Source: Lunularia cruciata (Eukaryota; Streptophyta; Marchantiopsida; Lunulariales; Lunulariaceae). Taken from it: 64,000 bases of DNA. A program made the position numbers and the translations under genes. The stretch's first letter is position 1, and each line of letters starts with the position of its first letter. A model generated the notes under the pieces. It had not been told where the DNA came from and did not search any database. It was given only the letters and a program-made list of their open reading frames with translations. Positions 14,498-26,700 of this stretch are shown one piece after another. The DNA lies in contig OX419759.1 of assembly GCA_948567375.1 (NCBI GenBank), positions 15,220,744 through 15,284,743 on the forward strand. The letters are read 5' to 3'.

Positions 14498-15162
14498 GTT
14501 ATATTCCATCAAGATGATGGTGCCATAGTTAAAAAGGGTTGAGTAACAAGCAATCAAGAGAGGCAAGGTCATGCGTTATGTCCAAGTGTTCCGTTAGTCT
14601 AGAACTTGCATGCTAGCCTGCACAACATCTATTTTTTATTTCATCTGATTAGATATGTAATAAGATGAAGTCTGCTGAAGTGCTTTGAGTTTTTTTTAGT
14701 GCTCTTTTTGTTTTGTAACTGATCTGCAATTTTGAGACAATTTTCAAGAGGCTATGGATACATTGAATCATTGAGTTATACTCCATTAAGATGATAGTGC
14801 CATAGTTAAAAAGGGTTGAGTAACAAGCAATCAAGAGAGGCAAGGTCATGCTTTATGTCCAAGTGTTCCATTATTAGTCTAGAACTTGAATGCTAGCCTG
14901 CAAAAAATCTATTTTTATTTCATCTGATAAGATCTGTAATAAGATGAAGTCTGCTGAAATGCTTTGGGTATTTGTTAGTGCTCTTTTTGTTTTGTAATTG
15001 ATTTGCAATTCTGAGACAATTTTCAAGAGGCTATGGATACATATATCCTCTGATTAGATCTGTAGATGAAGTCTGCTGAAGTGCTTTAAGTATTTTTTAG
15101 TGCTCTTTTTGTTTTGTAATTGATCTGCAATTTTGATACAATTTTCAAGAGGCTATGGATTG
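14498..15162. repeat. Tandem repeat of about 270 bp, 2.4 copies
   Basis: Copy 1 (about 14498-14776) and copy 2 (about 14777-15044) each run from TTATA(T/C)TCCAT.AAGATGAT through CCATAGTTAAAAAGGGTTGAG and CAAGAGAGGCAAGGTCATGC to TTTTCAAGAGGCTATGGATA. A third partial copy (about 15045-15162) keeps only the last 120 bp. Copies differ by scattered substitutions and small indels, so the array is not fresh. It lies directly upstream of a copia gag relic and may derive from its LTR or leader. Confidence 0.85.
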
Positions 15163-15239
15163 ATAGAAGATTATTCTCGGTGTGAGATGTCAGATAAATT
15201 GAGAGATTAGAAGAGACCTTTTATAAGTGAGAGTAAATT

Positions 15240-15800
15240 GGGACACAATGGGAACAAGAAGCAATGTAGGAGATACACCATACATACATTAGTAGGTTTA
15301 ATGGTGAGAAATTTCTAATTTGGAAACTTAAATGATTATCAAATGATTATCTTTGAGTCAAAAATACTTATGGGGGTCAAAAATGGGATAGAGACAATAG
15401 AATAAGCTAAAGCAAATAGAGAAAAGATAGATTGGCAGAGCAAGAATGATTCTACAAAAATATACATTTGTGCAATCATAATAGAGAAGCACTTACAGGG
15501 AATGATCGGTTGTAAACCCGCAAATCAGATGTGGAGTAAATTGATTACATTAATGAAAATTTTGCTTCAATGAAAAATCACATTCTCTATTCAGCTAGTC
15601 ATAAAATTACCAACAAAACTAGGAAAAGAGATATCAAGTTTTATTAGCCAAGTAGAAACTCTGCATGGAGTTTCCACAAAATCTCTCTGCATGGAAGCCC
15701 CTTGGCCTGAATTTTAATGAATAAATATGGGGCCAACAGATCAAGACCCTAAATTTAATGACCATTTGATTGTCCTAACCACTGACATATGCAAGTAGTG
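15240..15800 (+). pseudogene. Ty1/copia-type gag relic
   Basis: Broken plus-strand frames give RFNGEKFLIWKLK, followed after a stop by KIDWQSKNDSTKIYICAI and PANQMWSKL. This is the order of the UBN2-type gag of plant Ty1/copia elements, where a FNGxNFxxWK motif is followed by W...D..A...I...I and AKEMWDxL. Several stops and frameshifts interrupt it, and no protease, integrase or reverse transcriptase of this element can be followed further. It is an old, inactive fragment. Confidence 0.7.
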
Positions 15801-17303
15801 ACAATTCACCAAAGTGCATGCTTAGCAAAAGTTTGTAATGGTTGGTCCAACACCTTAAATATCCATATGGGGCCAGGAACCTTTCACCTTTTGTAGAATC
15901 AATCTAGGTGGGACATGCTGTGCTTCCTTCACCCTTGGCAAGAAGTTTTACTTATGCCTTCAAACTTTGAAGGGAATTAGAAAATGAGAAAGAGAAGTTG
16001 GAATGATAAGAAGATAGAAGCAAAAGGAAGTAGCTTCTTCAAATGTGCAAAGGAGGATGCCCAAGGCAGCAGAATTTGTTATCATATCCCCAAGATTAGT
16101 CAAGTGGGAACTCTATTGTAGACAAGAACTGGTCTGCAGCAAGAAGCTTGAATTCTTGCTATGGAATTGGGAATTGAGCAATCATGCAATGTTGCATGAA
16201 ATTAGAGAGAACCGGGACCAAGGCTAGTGAATTTGAGAGAAACCTATTTGCCTGGACAGAGAGGCATTGGTGGAGAGTGTTGGGGCCTTGAAATTCACAC
16301 CCATATGGCATAACTGTGGATAGCATACGTCTCAACTTGACTTGACCATCCTGGTCAAGTTTAGAGCAAATTTTAGAGATAGGAAGACTGAGTAATAAAA
16401 ATCCTAGTTCCCAGTATTAAAGATTCTACAAATAGGATCTTAGTTGAGTCCATCATGAAGTTGTTCAAATCCAAAAAAAACAACTTACTGGAACAACAGC
16501 CAAGCAATTTTCTTTGAGTGCTTATACCGAAGAAAGCCTGTGAATTGGGCAACAATATTCTAGGTGAGGACAAGAGAACTTGCAAGAACTGAATGAAGGA
16601 GGAATAACTAGTAATCCCTCTTTGTTGATAATCTCATACCAAGTACAAGTACACTATGACTTGTGTCATCTGCAAATCAAATCAACACTCCCTCTAAGTA
16701 GGTAGCCACTCTCTCATGCCATGGCAAACACTATATTCTTGATAGCATTGTGGGTAGTTATTCTCTATCCTCCAAAAGGACACCATGTCATATGGACCAT
16801 CATTGCATCTAGCGTAGAAACACACTCACAAGTGAGTAATGAAGATGCATATATGTAGAACATGTAAGGAATGAAAATCTGCAATCTAGGAAGCAATCTC
16901 AATCATTGCACAACATGAAGAAACATGCACAAAATTTTATGTAGTTTGGCCAAGAATAGATTTGTTGATCTTAGAATAGAAGAAGAAGTACATGGACCAA
17001 TTCTTCCCCGTGTGATACTTTGACGAGCCTAGGGAAAGAGCGCTCATGGTAAAAAAGTACTTGGAGGCAGATCTGGACTTCACCTACACAAGGAAGTTTG
17101 TGGAGGTGAAAGAAGCCTACAACACCTTGGGCTTAGAGAAGTAGGGACATGAGGAGATTGCTGCAAAGCACATACTTTGGAAATGACCTACAACTCCTTC
17201 CAGGCTAAACGCAAAAGCAGCAAAAAAACAAGGAGGATCCTTGTGCAAGAAGAGGAAGAGGATGAAGAAGAAGAGGAAAAAACAAAGAAGCTCTCATTGG
17301 GCC
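15801..17303. other. Decayed retroelement-like sequence between the copia relic and a gypsy LTR
   Basis: One frame near 16045-16227 is open for 60 codons without a recognisable domain. At about 16985-17290 a plus-strand frame reads KKYLEADLDFTYTRKF and then a Lys/Glu-rich tail after a stop. It looks formerly coding but I do not recognise it. The inverted reverse-transcriptase-family fragment at 16690-16860 is listed separately. Nothing here looks functional. Confidence 0.4.
16690..16860 (-). pseudogene. Fragment of the non-LTR-type reverse-transcriptase family, C-terminal part
   Basis: The reverse complement of this interval reads TGCATCTTCATTACTCACTTG and continues through a CAT(G/A)TGACATGGTGTCC stretch to GGTGTCCTTTTGGAGGA. 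It matches the plus strand at about 47138-47290 closely and in order. Conceptually it includes the MTxCPFGG motif of that element. The fragment is about 170 bp, stop-containing and inverted relative to the longer copy. It shows the family is dispersed in this genome. Confidence 0.8.
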
Positions 17304-17805
17304 TATATACCCATTTGTGCATGTGTGTGGTATTGTAATATTTAGTTTGGTATTACAAGTACTTGAGAGATATTATTTATATAGAGATAAAGGATGGTTC
17401 TACATTAATCATGATAAACTAAAGTTAGTCATAATTAAGATAGAGTGGATTTTACTTCTTGAATTAGTGGTTAGATCAAGATAAGACAATCTGTTTAGGT
17501 GGACATTCCTCTAGAATTTTTGACTTTTTTTACTTTTATTAGTAACTTGAGTTACTCCAATAATTAGTGATTTTATTGTGTAATTATTTTACAAGTATAT
17601 AAACTAGAGGTGAGGAGGTACTCATCATTCTTTCATTTGCAACTAACTCTTTTTCATTGAATTCTCTAATGAATAATGGTTTGAGTCTTGGAGTGTTATC
17701 CTTGGAGGAGTATGATAGAGTTGTGGTTCTTTGCATTCTTAGTCCATGGTGCATTACCATAATAGCCATTAGAGGTTCATCTTGAGGGAAAGATAGGTTT
17801 TGGTT
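17304..17805 (+). repeat. 5' LTR of the gypsy element (internally deleted)
   Basis: It starts near TATATACCCATTTGTGC and ends near the GTTTTGGTTTTG stretch. Compared with the LTR at 23077 it lacks the segment containing GAGTACCATTATTTTGG and the GGACTCACAAACC region. The TATA-like AGTATATAAAC is at about 17594. A degenerate primer-binding-like TGCTATGATCTC follows at about 17811 (typical plant form TGGTATCAGAGC). Its start and end are uncertain by several bases. Confidence 0.65.
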
Positions 17806-19300
17806 TTGTTGCTATGATCTCTCTAGAAGGTAAGAAAATATTTTGCATACAATTCTATATTAGATAGAATGAAGCTATGAGAATTCACTTGGAGAGAAAA
17901 TTAGGGGAAGAGAGGGCTGAATTTATGTTAGAGAACTTAGATCCATTTGTATACCATGTAGTTTTTAATGATTATTTTGAGACGATATTGTATTTATTAT
18001 ACACATGAGAAGATTTGGAGAGATTGTGTGAGGTGGATTGCAGATTTTGGGGATTATGGTGATTTTGAGCAAAACCTCAAGTTTTAGATCTCAACTAGAG
18101 ATTCTCACATAGAATACTTTGGATTATGTGTTATGTGGGACACTTAAAATTATTGTAAGGTCTGCTACACGCATTGAGTTAGATTTTTTGGAAAGCGGTA
18201 GGGTAAATTTTCTTGCAAATTGCATGCTCTCTAGAATTCTATATGGAGTTTTCCATTTCTTCAATTTTTGTTCGATTGCTTTAAAACTTACAAAGAGAAT
18301 TCATTGAAGAATAGTTTATCTTTTAGCACAAGAATTAAAGAGATATCATTCTTGCACGAGAACTCATGAGTTTATAAAGTGGGGGGTGGTTTTCAGACCA
18401 AATCTGAAATATGTGTTCTAAATAGAAAGGTGTCTAGGCCAGATTGCTAGATGAAAAGATCTAAAAACTTTCAAGGAAGAACACCCTAGGGTCTTAAATA
18501 GATATACAAAATTTCAAAGGACTATGACATACCAATTTAAGAGAATTTAGTGACATTGTGAGGAGAGGTCAATTTTGGAGAGTTAAGATCTCATGCATGA
18601 GGTTTGTGAGAGCAACCAAAAGTATGCTTGAGTTTTTAGACTCATCTTGGGAACATGGAGTGTCACCAAGAGTGGAATTGAATATATGCAAGGTTCCCTA
18701 AGGATTTGAAGTGATTAGAGGGTTGGATTTGAGGAAAAGAAAGTTCAGAATAGAATTTGAAGAGTGTTGAGAGGATTCAAAAATATACACTACTTGGAGG
18801 AAAGAGTGAGTCTAAGTGCTTTTTATATGGAGAGATGGAACATAAGGTAAATTCATATCCATTCACATTGGAGAGCAAGAGATTGAGTAAAAAGAGAGGC
18901 TTTCTTGACTTGGATTTGCATGTTGGACCTTCTTCACCAAGATTGGGAGGAAATAGATTTATGACCAAGGAGTTGTGTGAGATTTGTGAGTGTAAAGACT
19001 TCCAAAAAGACATTAGTGTAGTGGAGTAATAGCACTTTTGGAGAATTTGGTGAAGGATTTGGAAGAGAATTATAGTGCAACAATAAAAATACTGCCATAT
19101 TTATTAGCTAATTTTCAAGATTAATGATGGAGATCATCTTTCAACTTATGGATAAATTATCCAAGAGGTTTTGATTAATATGTACTCTAAGATTTGATGT
19201 TTCTATAAAAATCTTAGTGTAACCTGAATCTTTTGTGCTCTCTAAGGTAAATTATTTTCAAATGGTGTTAATCATGTATATAATCTATTAGTTATAGAGT
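17806..19300 (+). other. 5' internal region of the gypsy element
   Basis: This is leader-like sequence between the LTR and gag. An open stretch at about 18757-19026 could be decayed N-terminal gag or an extra element ORF, but I do not recognise it. No other gene is visible. Confidence 0.4.
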
Positions 19301-20432
19301 GAGAGAAAGGAGAAAGATAATGAGAGGCTAAGATTGGGAAACTTCCAATTTTCTTTGGCAAGGATGGACAAGGTATGGAGATCTTTGTGAGAGACTTCAA
19401 GAGAGTTTTTATAGAATACAATGAGAGGAGGAAGAATGAGTGGGTCTCATTATTACCAAATTTCTTTGAGGATGTAACACTTACATGGTATGATTCAAAT
19501 ACCAAAAAAAAAGAGGAGAGACGCGCAAGAAGAGTCTTGGGAGAGTTTAATTTTAGCAATCATTGAGAACTTTCTTCTAGATGAGAGTTATGAGATATTG
19601 ATGAATGAGGTTATCTTTCTCAAACAAGGAGATAGAGAGAAAGTGAGAATCTATGTAGAAAGAGTAAAGAAGTTAGAGTCCAAGTTTCATATAATGTTAA
19701 GATAGAGTGTGGATGATATGGAGATTACTATGATTGGCATAAGAGCTATATTCACCAAGAATTTTGTAGTAGGGTTGAGACGATAGATTAGGAGCAAAGT
19801 GAGATATGAAAAATCTTGTTCTAAGGTTGAAGCTATCAAAATTGTAATTAATATGGAGGAGAGTTTGGAAGGAGATGAGAGTGATTTGATGGTGAAGTAG
19901 GTTGTGAATTCTCCTCAAGGTTACAAGTATGGTATAATTTTTTATACTTTGGTGGTAAGGGTTGCAGCACAAGTAATAGTTTCTTCAGTTCTTGCACCTC
20001 TACCAAAAGATCCACTTCAAACTATCACATAACAACTTGGAGATCTCAAGATCAATGAAGTCCAACTATGGGAGAAGAGAGGTGGATCAAAATTTGGGAA
20101 GAGGGACTAAGAATTGTAGAAACTATTCATGCATAAGAGGCCAACTAGCCAATAATTTCAATGATAGAAATTATTTTGGTTATGGAGGAAGAGGCCACAT
20201 CCAAAGGAAGTGTCCAAATTCCACTTACCATGGAGGAAGGGGTTATGAGAGAGCCAATAGAAAGAAAGAGGGAGGTAGTGAAACCCAAGTGGCTCCTAAT
20301 TTAAACAAAGGTAAGGGGATAATATCCATAGATGTGGTTGAGAGCAATTATGAGAAAGTAGAGTGCTCAAACTCCAAAGGTCTTAATTTGGAGCTTTTGG
20401 TACAAGAGAAGAAGAGAGCTTGTTTTGCATAG
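19300..20432 (+). pseudogene. gypsy gag (capsid and zinc knuckle), frameshifted
   Basis: Plus-strand frames give a capsid-like stretch (FKRVFIEYNERRKNEWVSLL, then TLTWYDS) and, after a frameshift, a helical region with YVERVKKLESKF. This is the layout of the retrotransposon gag domain. Further on is a nucleocapsid-like region with YGGRGHIQRKCP. A working zinc knuckle is CX2CX4HX4C. Here the first two cysteines read as Tyr (YFGY), so the knuckle is lost. A Lys-rich tail follows to 20432. Several stops make this a pseudogene. Confidence 0.75.
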
Positions 20433-20584
20433 AATATACACTCTTCTCAAGGATTTACTCTAGCAAAGATATTCCTATGTCTACTAGAAGCAATCACATC
20501 TCAACATCATCAACAACAAAGACTTCTATGAAGAAGTTGGGGATGGGGAACTTCTTGATCTCAAAGCAATAATGGAACTACAAT

Positions 20585-20943
20585 ATGTTGGAAGATGTTG
20601 GTAGTCCCAATGCTAACATTACAGTGGGTCAATTGATCACTTTGAATCCTACCTTGAGAAAGGAATTTAGAGGTGGTTTGAGTTTTACAAGGAGTAAGAG
20701 GATGAAGAAGGTAAAAGCTCCAATATCAATGGGGTGGTGGATGCCAAACCAACACCATGGGAGACTTGTGAATATGCCTCCAAGATTGATGTGAGAGTGA
20801 AGGGTCACAACATCAAAGATGCACTTTTTGATGGAGGATCAGCAATGAATACCATGTTAAAAAGGTTGATGAAGAATTTGGATATGATACCCTCTAGACC
20901 TTCAACATTTATGGTGATCATGGCAAAAAAACAACAAGTTTGA
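20585..20943 (+). pseudogene. gypsy aspartic protease relic
   Basis: The frame reads VKGHNIKDALFDGGSAMNTM and then LDMIPSRPSTF. The DGGSxxN core is a common variant of the DTG/DSG active site in plant gypsy proteases, where it is often ALIDGGSAVN. The reading frame starts after a frameshift in the preceding sequence and stops at 20943. A related copy of the same motif lies at 28057-28200, which shows both came from one element family. Confidence 0.7.
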
Positions 20944-21462
20944 CCAGTAGGGGTGATAGATAAGGCGGTAGTTTTAGTTTATGGGAGTTTAAAATCTTAT
21001 GACTTTCCAAATCTTGAAGCATTTAAGCTACGATTTGCTTCTTGGGAGACCATGGTTAAGAGCCACACATAATTGATTGATGGCACAAAGGGTATTTGAG
21101 GATTGGACCATCAAACCATAAAGTTACAATTTTTGTCATTAACACTACCAACACCTCACATTCAGATACAACATTGATCAATTGCATAAAGTGTACTTGA
21201 GGATTGGGCCATCAAACCTTAGAGTTACAATTCCTATCATTAACATCATCAACACTTCACATTCAAATACACCATCTTTTGACTATTGGGAGTCAGATTC
21301 AAAAGAAGGAGCTTTAGGTGTGGATACAAGCATAGAGAAGGAGACTTTCTTGGAGGAGGATGAATCTAAATCTAATTCAGATGCGTATCCCTTGTGTGCT
21401 ATGGATTTTTCACCTAAGATAGAGGTTTTGAAAGATGCAGATAAATCACCATTGACCCTTGA

Positions 21463-21909
21463 TTGCTAGTGATCTTTGATCTCAAGAAGTTTAGACACTA
21501 CTTGATTGGAGAGAAAACCACCATTGTCATGGATCACAAGGCTTTGAAGTACATTTTCAAAAAGCCTAACATTGAAGGGAGGCTAGCAAGTTGGATGATA
21601 CTCTTGTCTGAGTATGACTATGCCATTGAGGATAGGCCAAGGAAGAAACATGCAAATATTGATTTGTTATCTAAGGCCTATGATCATGATGGAGTTGAAC
21701 CGGTGGATGATTCCTTCCTGGATGAGGAGCTCATGATAATCTCAGTCACTCAAGAGGTTCCAATGGATTATAAGGAGATTGTGGACTTTGTTACAAGAGG
21801 TACTTATCTAGAAGGGATGCATGCTAGGGAGAGGAAGGCTCTTACAACAAGATCTTACATAATGGTGGAGGATATTCTTTTTCACCAAGGAGCAAATGGT
21901 CTACTTTGA
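21463..21909 (+). pseudogene. gypsy RNase H domain and integrase linker
   Basis: The 148-codon frame opens with LKKFRHYLIGEKTTIVMDHK, then ALKYIFKKPN, GRLASWMILLSEYDYAIEDR and a NIDLLS segment. This matches the C-terminal half of the RNase H domain of Ty3/gypsy polyproteins (DHKxL, LxxYDYxIxxRPGKxNxxADxLSR). The domain begins abruptly just after an acidic linker (21182-21469). The preceding reverse transcriptase, with its YxDD box, is missing. The frame ends at a stop before the integrase. Confidence 0.8.
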
Positions 21910-22061
21910 AGGGCAATGGGTAAGGAAGAGTCTATCCTTGTCATAAGGGAGTTTCACGAGGGTTAAGTATGAGGGAAACACTTTGTAGGAAAGGTTATTG
22001 CTTTCAAGATTTTAGATGAAGGTTACCATTGGAGAGAGATTTTCAAGGATTATCCTGATTA

Positions 22062-22760
22062 TTGAAAAACTTATCATTAATGTTTGTCAAAATTTTTCTA
22101 GAAATTCTATTTCCACTCCCCCCTCTTAGATCAATTCAATTACTAGGACCTTTTGAGAAGTGGGGAAATGACTTTGTAGGTCCTCTCAATAGAACCCCAA
22201 GGAAAAATTGGTACATTATGATAGTTATTGATAACCTTACCAAGTGGGTTGAGGCTAGACCATTGAGGGACAAGCATGAAGATGAAGTTGATAGATTTCT
22301 TTATGAATGCATTATCACTAGATTTGGATGCCATTTGGAGTTCATTTTTGGTAGAGAAGAAGAGTTTACATAAAGCATCACAACAGCCATGCTACAATAT
22401 TTCTCTATCACACATAGAGTAACTACATTCTATAAGCCAAATTCCAATGGCTTGGCAGAGAGAACCAATCAGACCTTGTGCATGATGTTTGCCAAAGATG
22501 CAGAAATAGAGAGTGCTAAACATCATTGGGACAAGAGGATTCATGTATTTTTGTGAGAGTATAAGATAACCATGAAGACTTCCACCAAATATTCTCCATT
22601 TCATGTGGTATATGGTATTGAGTCTACCTTACCTATTCACTTTGATCTTCCTACCTTCGAAAGCATTCATAGGAGATTGAAGAAAGCACAAGGAAGTGAT
22701 GCATAGAAGTCAAAGAAATATCAACTCATGGAATTGGAGGAGGCAAGTGGCTTTGGTTTA
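22062..22760 (+). pseudogene. gypsy integrase core, inactivated
   Basis: Frames give GPFEKWGNDFVGPL (first catalytic Asp), YIMIVIDNLTKWVEARPL, a second region reading GREEEFT where SDxGxxF is expected, and after a stop PNSNGLAERTNQTL with the catalytic Glu. KYSPFHVVYGIESTLP follows, typical of the integrase C-terminal half. The second catalytic Asp is therefore absent or unrecognisable, and stops occur near 22371 and 22555. No chromodomain is evident before the 3' LTR. Confidence 0.8.
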
Positions 22761-23076
22761 AGTGGAGCAAGCTCAAAGGAAACAAAATAAAAGTTATGAT
22801 AAGAGGTAAGGCAAGAAGAAGGTGGAGCTCTTCAAAGAAGATGATTGGGTAATGTTGTTTGATTTCATTTGATTCAAGAGAGCGCAAAGGAAGTTTTTGC
22901 CTAAGTACTTTGGACCTTTCATAGTAGAGAAGGTGTGGGGAAATTACACCTTTGATCATAAAGAGTTGGATGGAAGACACTTTGAGAGGATTAACCATGA
23001 TAAATTGAAGATGAATCATAGAAGGTAAAGAGACCTTCACTTTGAGGACAAAGCAAAATCTTAATCCAAGGGTAAA

Positions 23077-23740
23077 TATAACACCCATTTGTGCATGTGT
23101 GTGATATTGTGATATTGTTTGGTATTATAAGTACTTGAGAAATATTATTTTAGAAAGATAAAGGAAAGTTCTATATTAGTCATGGTTAGTTAAAGTTAAT
23201 CATAACTTAGATAAATGTGATCTTACTTTAGAGGAAGTGGAAAAAATGAGTACCATTATTTTGGATTCTAGTATATTGACTTGATATTATTTCTAAGTGT
23301 GTGGCTTTGAGGAAAGAGTTGAAAACTCTTGGACTCACAAACCTTTTTGTTTTAGATTCTTCTCTAGTCCAAAGATAACCCATGTGAAAGAATCCTTGAC
23401 TTAGAGGTTAGGTCAAGATAAGACCACATGCTTAGGAGGATATTCCTTTTTTACTCAATTTTTAGTCTAGTAACTTGAGTTACTTCATTAATTAGTAACT
23501 TTGGTGCATAATTATTTCACAAGTATATAAAGCAGGAGTGATGAGGTGCTTATTATCCTTTCGTTTGTAACCATCTTTCTTTCCATTGAGTTCTCTAATG
23601 AGTAATGGTTTGAGCCTTGGAGTGTTAGCCTTAGAAGAGTATGATGGAGTTGGGATTCTTTGCCTTCTTAGTCCATGGTGTGCTAGCATAATAGTCATCA
23701 AAGGTTCATCTTGAGTGAAAGACATGTTGGCTTATAGTCC
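23077..23740 (+). repeat. 3' LTR of the gypsy element
   Basis: It begins TATAACACCCATTTGTGC, where the related LTR at 30649 has TGTAACACCC. It contains a promoter-like AGTATATAAAG (about 23521) and the shared AGTCCATGGTGTGCTA motif, and it ends near 23740. It is about 660 bp long, fuller than the 5' copy. Divergence between the two copies is obvious by eye, including a large deletion, so insertion was long ago. Confidence 0.7.
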
Positions 23741-26700
23741 ACTTTAATCTCAAAAGTCAACATAGCACAGTGCACTCTATTGCACTCTAGAAGAAGTAAC
23801 AGCTATAGATGAGATCTCCATAATAAATTTAGATGTCATCACTCTCTCCTCCACCATGTTGAGCTCAATGCTCTCAGCCAAACTAAAGACCATTGCCAAA
23901 GTAGGTGAAGTTGCCTATAACAATGTAGCATCATGCACTCTATGATGAAACTTCATGTTCAAGATCCCATATCAAAATTGGACAGCTTAGGTCTAAGTAG
24001 CTCCTTGAGGAAAATTGATCAATTGTTTCATGCAAGTATATGCCTCACGTAGGTTCTCTCTAGCCTTTTATTGGAACTCTTGCAAGCTCCTCAGCTTGTC
24101 CATATATACTCCATAGTAGGTCTACCTCAAACATTGGTAGAATTCCACCATGAGGTTAAACTCTAATATCACACCACCTCCTGTGGTACCTCTACTTGTA
24201 GAAGCACTATCACCAATGCTACTAGAGCTAGAACTTGTGGGTATTGCCAATTTACCTCTAAAAACCAAGCCTAAAGTGATGGAGATATAGTTTGGAAACC
24301 AATATTGTATCCATAGTTCAATCTCCTCCAAGTGAGCTCTCTTGAACTCATGATAGTTTTCCATTGATGGACCCTCCAAGTGCTAAAACAATCCCTTCCA
24401 TCCAATGAAGGGTGTGAACAAAGTCAGGTTCCATATTTTTGCTATAGATCACACAAACTATCAAACTTCTGGATGAAATTATCTAATTCAATGGTACCCT
24501 TTGTACCAAAGAGAGGCCTAGGGCTTTTGGATGCCCCATAAATCTCATCCATGTCCCACAATAATGGTGCAGACATACCAAGTGCATTCTCAATTGAATC
24601 AACTATTATATCAAACTCCAACTTAGAGTCAATCTCCTCTCTCACTAGGACTTGAGATCTAGGCTAATACTGAGTGTCACTTTGGGTAAACCCATTGCAT
24701 GATAGCCATGATATCACAACGTGGCCAAACATAATGCATGATTGCCATGATATCCCCTTGGGAATCTCCAATGAATTCCATCGTGACAAAGTAACTCAAA
24801 CCACAACTGCAACCATCACAATACCCCACCAAGGACCACCACTAAGTGCCAACACCAACTAAAAACCATCCACTTATGTAGCTCTAACACTGTGACAACT
24901 ACATTAAAGGAAAGTACGACTTGTAATTGTCATCACAACATGCACTTTCACAATCTGCATGTCATCACTTTTTGGCTCACCAAAGAGAAACACAAGTAGT
25001 TTGACTGGTCATCACTCTAGCCTCACTACAAAAAGCACACCTGAGCACCAATGCTCTAAAGTTAAGGCACCTCACACAAACATGGTTGCACAAACAAGAA
25101 GCAAAGAATGGAGGGAGTCCAATCATATGAAGACTAAAAAAAATCCTCCATCTAATAAATCAATATCAAATTGACTCTATCACCATTTGGCATTTAACAT
25201 AATAGGATATGTTTATCTATTTCCTAAATTTCCAAGATTACCAAAAATGGGATCAAACTTCCTCTGGCTAAAATGTGACATAATTCCTCAACCAAATGTG
25301 ACATAAATCCTCAACCAAATCTAACTTAAATTCTTTATAGTTGGCTGATTGCCAGATTCTCTGCTAAATCTCCACTTGAGCTAGATTGGAAGGATAGGGA
25401 TCTCCAAATTTCTAATTTGAAAGGATGGGTTCCCAACTCCATCTTCAAATTTTCATTCAAGCTCAACTTGCACCAAATTAGCCTTGATTTCACCTCTAGA
25501 GCTCAATCAAACACTATTGTTTGAAATTGATTCCATTCTCATCAAAATTTTGCCAAACCTTTTGCACACAATCACTCTTAGGGAAATCTAAACAAGGTAC
25601 CAAAAAAAAACCAGGCTTTGAGATACCACCAACACCCTCAATTTTTGCACCCAATTTCCCCTTGACTCTCATTTCTATCATGTAATCAATTCTTCTTCAA
25701 CTCAAATTAACTCAAACAAGATCAATACTTGATCAATCACTCAATAACTTGTCAATAGTTGGGCATTGATTACATTCAAGTCACACCCACTCTTGCTAAG
25801 AGACTCCAAGTGATGTTCACCAGCCTCTATCCACCATAGACAGGAACTCAAAGGCTCAACATCAAAAATGTGAGCTCTTTGGGACTACACTTCAAGGTAT
25901 ACCTCTGATTTTGACCTAGATCTCCAACCCTTATGCTTCCACTAATGGCACACTTGATGGTGCAAATGATGCAAGTGAAAATGGGTCTCACCATGTAATT
26001 AGTACCCCAAACATGAAATCATACCACCAACAAGTAGTCTATGAGTAACACCAAAATGCCTCTAACTACCAACACTACTACTCTAGTGTTTGAGCAGTCT
26101 AGCTTTGACACCACAAATTTTGTGACATGTCATCCAATAACAAAGTCTTATTCTCATTGATATGTAGGAGATTTATGACCAACATGGAAGGTACTTGGAG
26201 CAATAAAAGGAACAAATTTTGGAGTAGAAGGAAGCTCCATAGAAGATGAAGGATGAGTTCAAGGGAACACATACCAATTTATTCCACCATACCACCCAAA
26301 TCCAAATGCAAGAACAGACTATGGAAAAATTGAGATGGGTAGTTGCAAAGAAGGATCTGGGTTGGTAGAAGGAAATGGCCAGCCAAGCCAAAGAATAATA
26401 ATGCATTCATGACTTTGTCTAGCATGCCAAAGCTTGAGTATCCACCGTAGAAGAAGAAAAGTAGGTGATGGAGGAGAAGCATCCAATAAAACTGCATAAA
26501 CTTTGTATGCAATTGGCAAAAGAGGTAATCCAATGTGAGGCATTCTCAATGAAGGAGGGTTTGGATCTGCTATGCAATGTCACTTGGTGTTTCAAAGCAA
26601 TACTTGGCACTGGAGCCAAGGCAAAACTAGAGGAGACATACTTGCACGAGTAAAAGTTATCGATGCAGGAGATGAAGCGGAAGAAAGCAAAGGTGGTGGA

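Larger units (their letters stand above)
17304..23740 (+). mobile_element. Ty3/gypsy retrotransposon, degenerate, lacking the RT domain
   Basis: A 5' LTR (about 17304-17805) and a 3' LTR (about 23077-23740) share long stretches such as ACCCATTTGTGCATGTGTG, AGTATATAAA and CTTAGTCCATGGTG. Between them in order are gag (about 19300-20430), protease (about 20730-20940), RNase H (about 21460-21680) and integrase (about 22060-22760). The polymerase core expected between protease and RNase H is absent. The 3' LTR is preceded by a purine-rich GGGTAAA. The 5' LTR lacks about 190 bp present in the 3' LTR, and many stops and frameshifts interrupt the coding part. The element cannot be autonomous and is old. 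Confidence 0.85.

Noticed and set aside
14498-15162. CRISPR-like array
   Set aside because: The units are about 270 bp, contiguous with no unique spacers, and the genome is a plant's.
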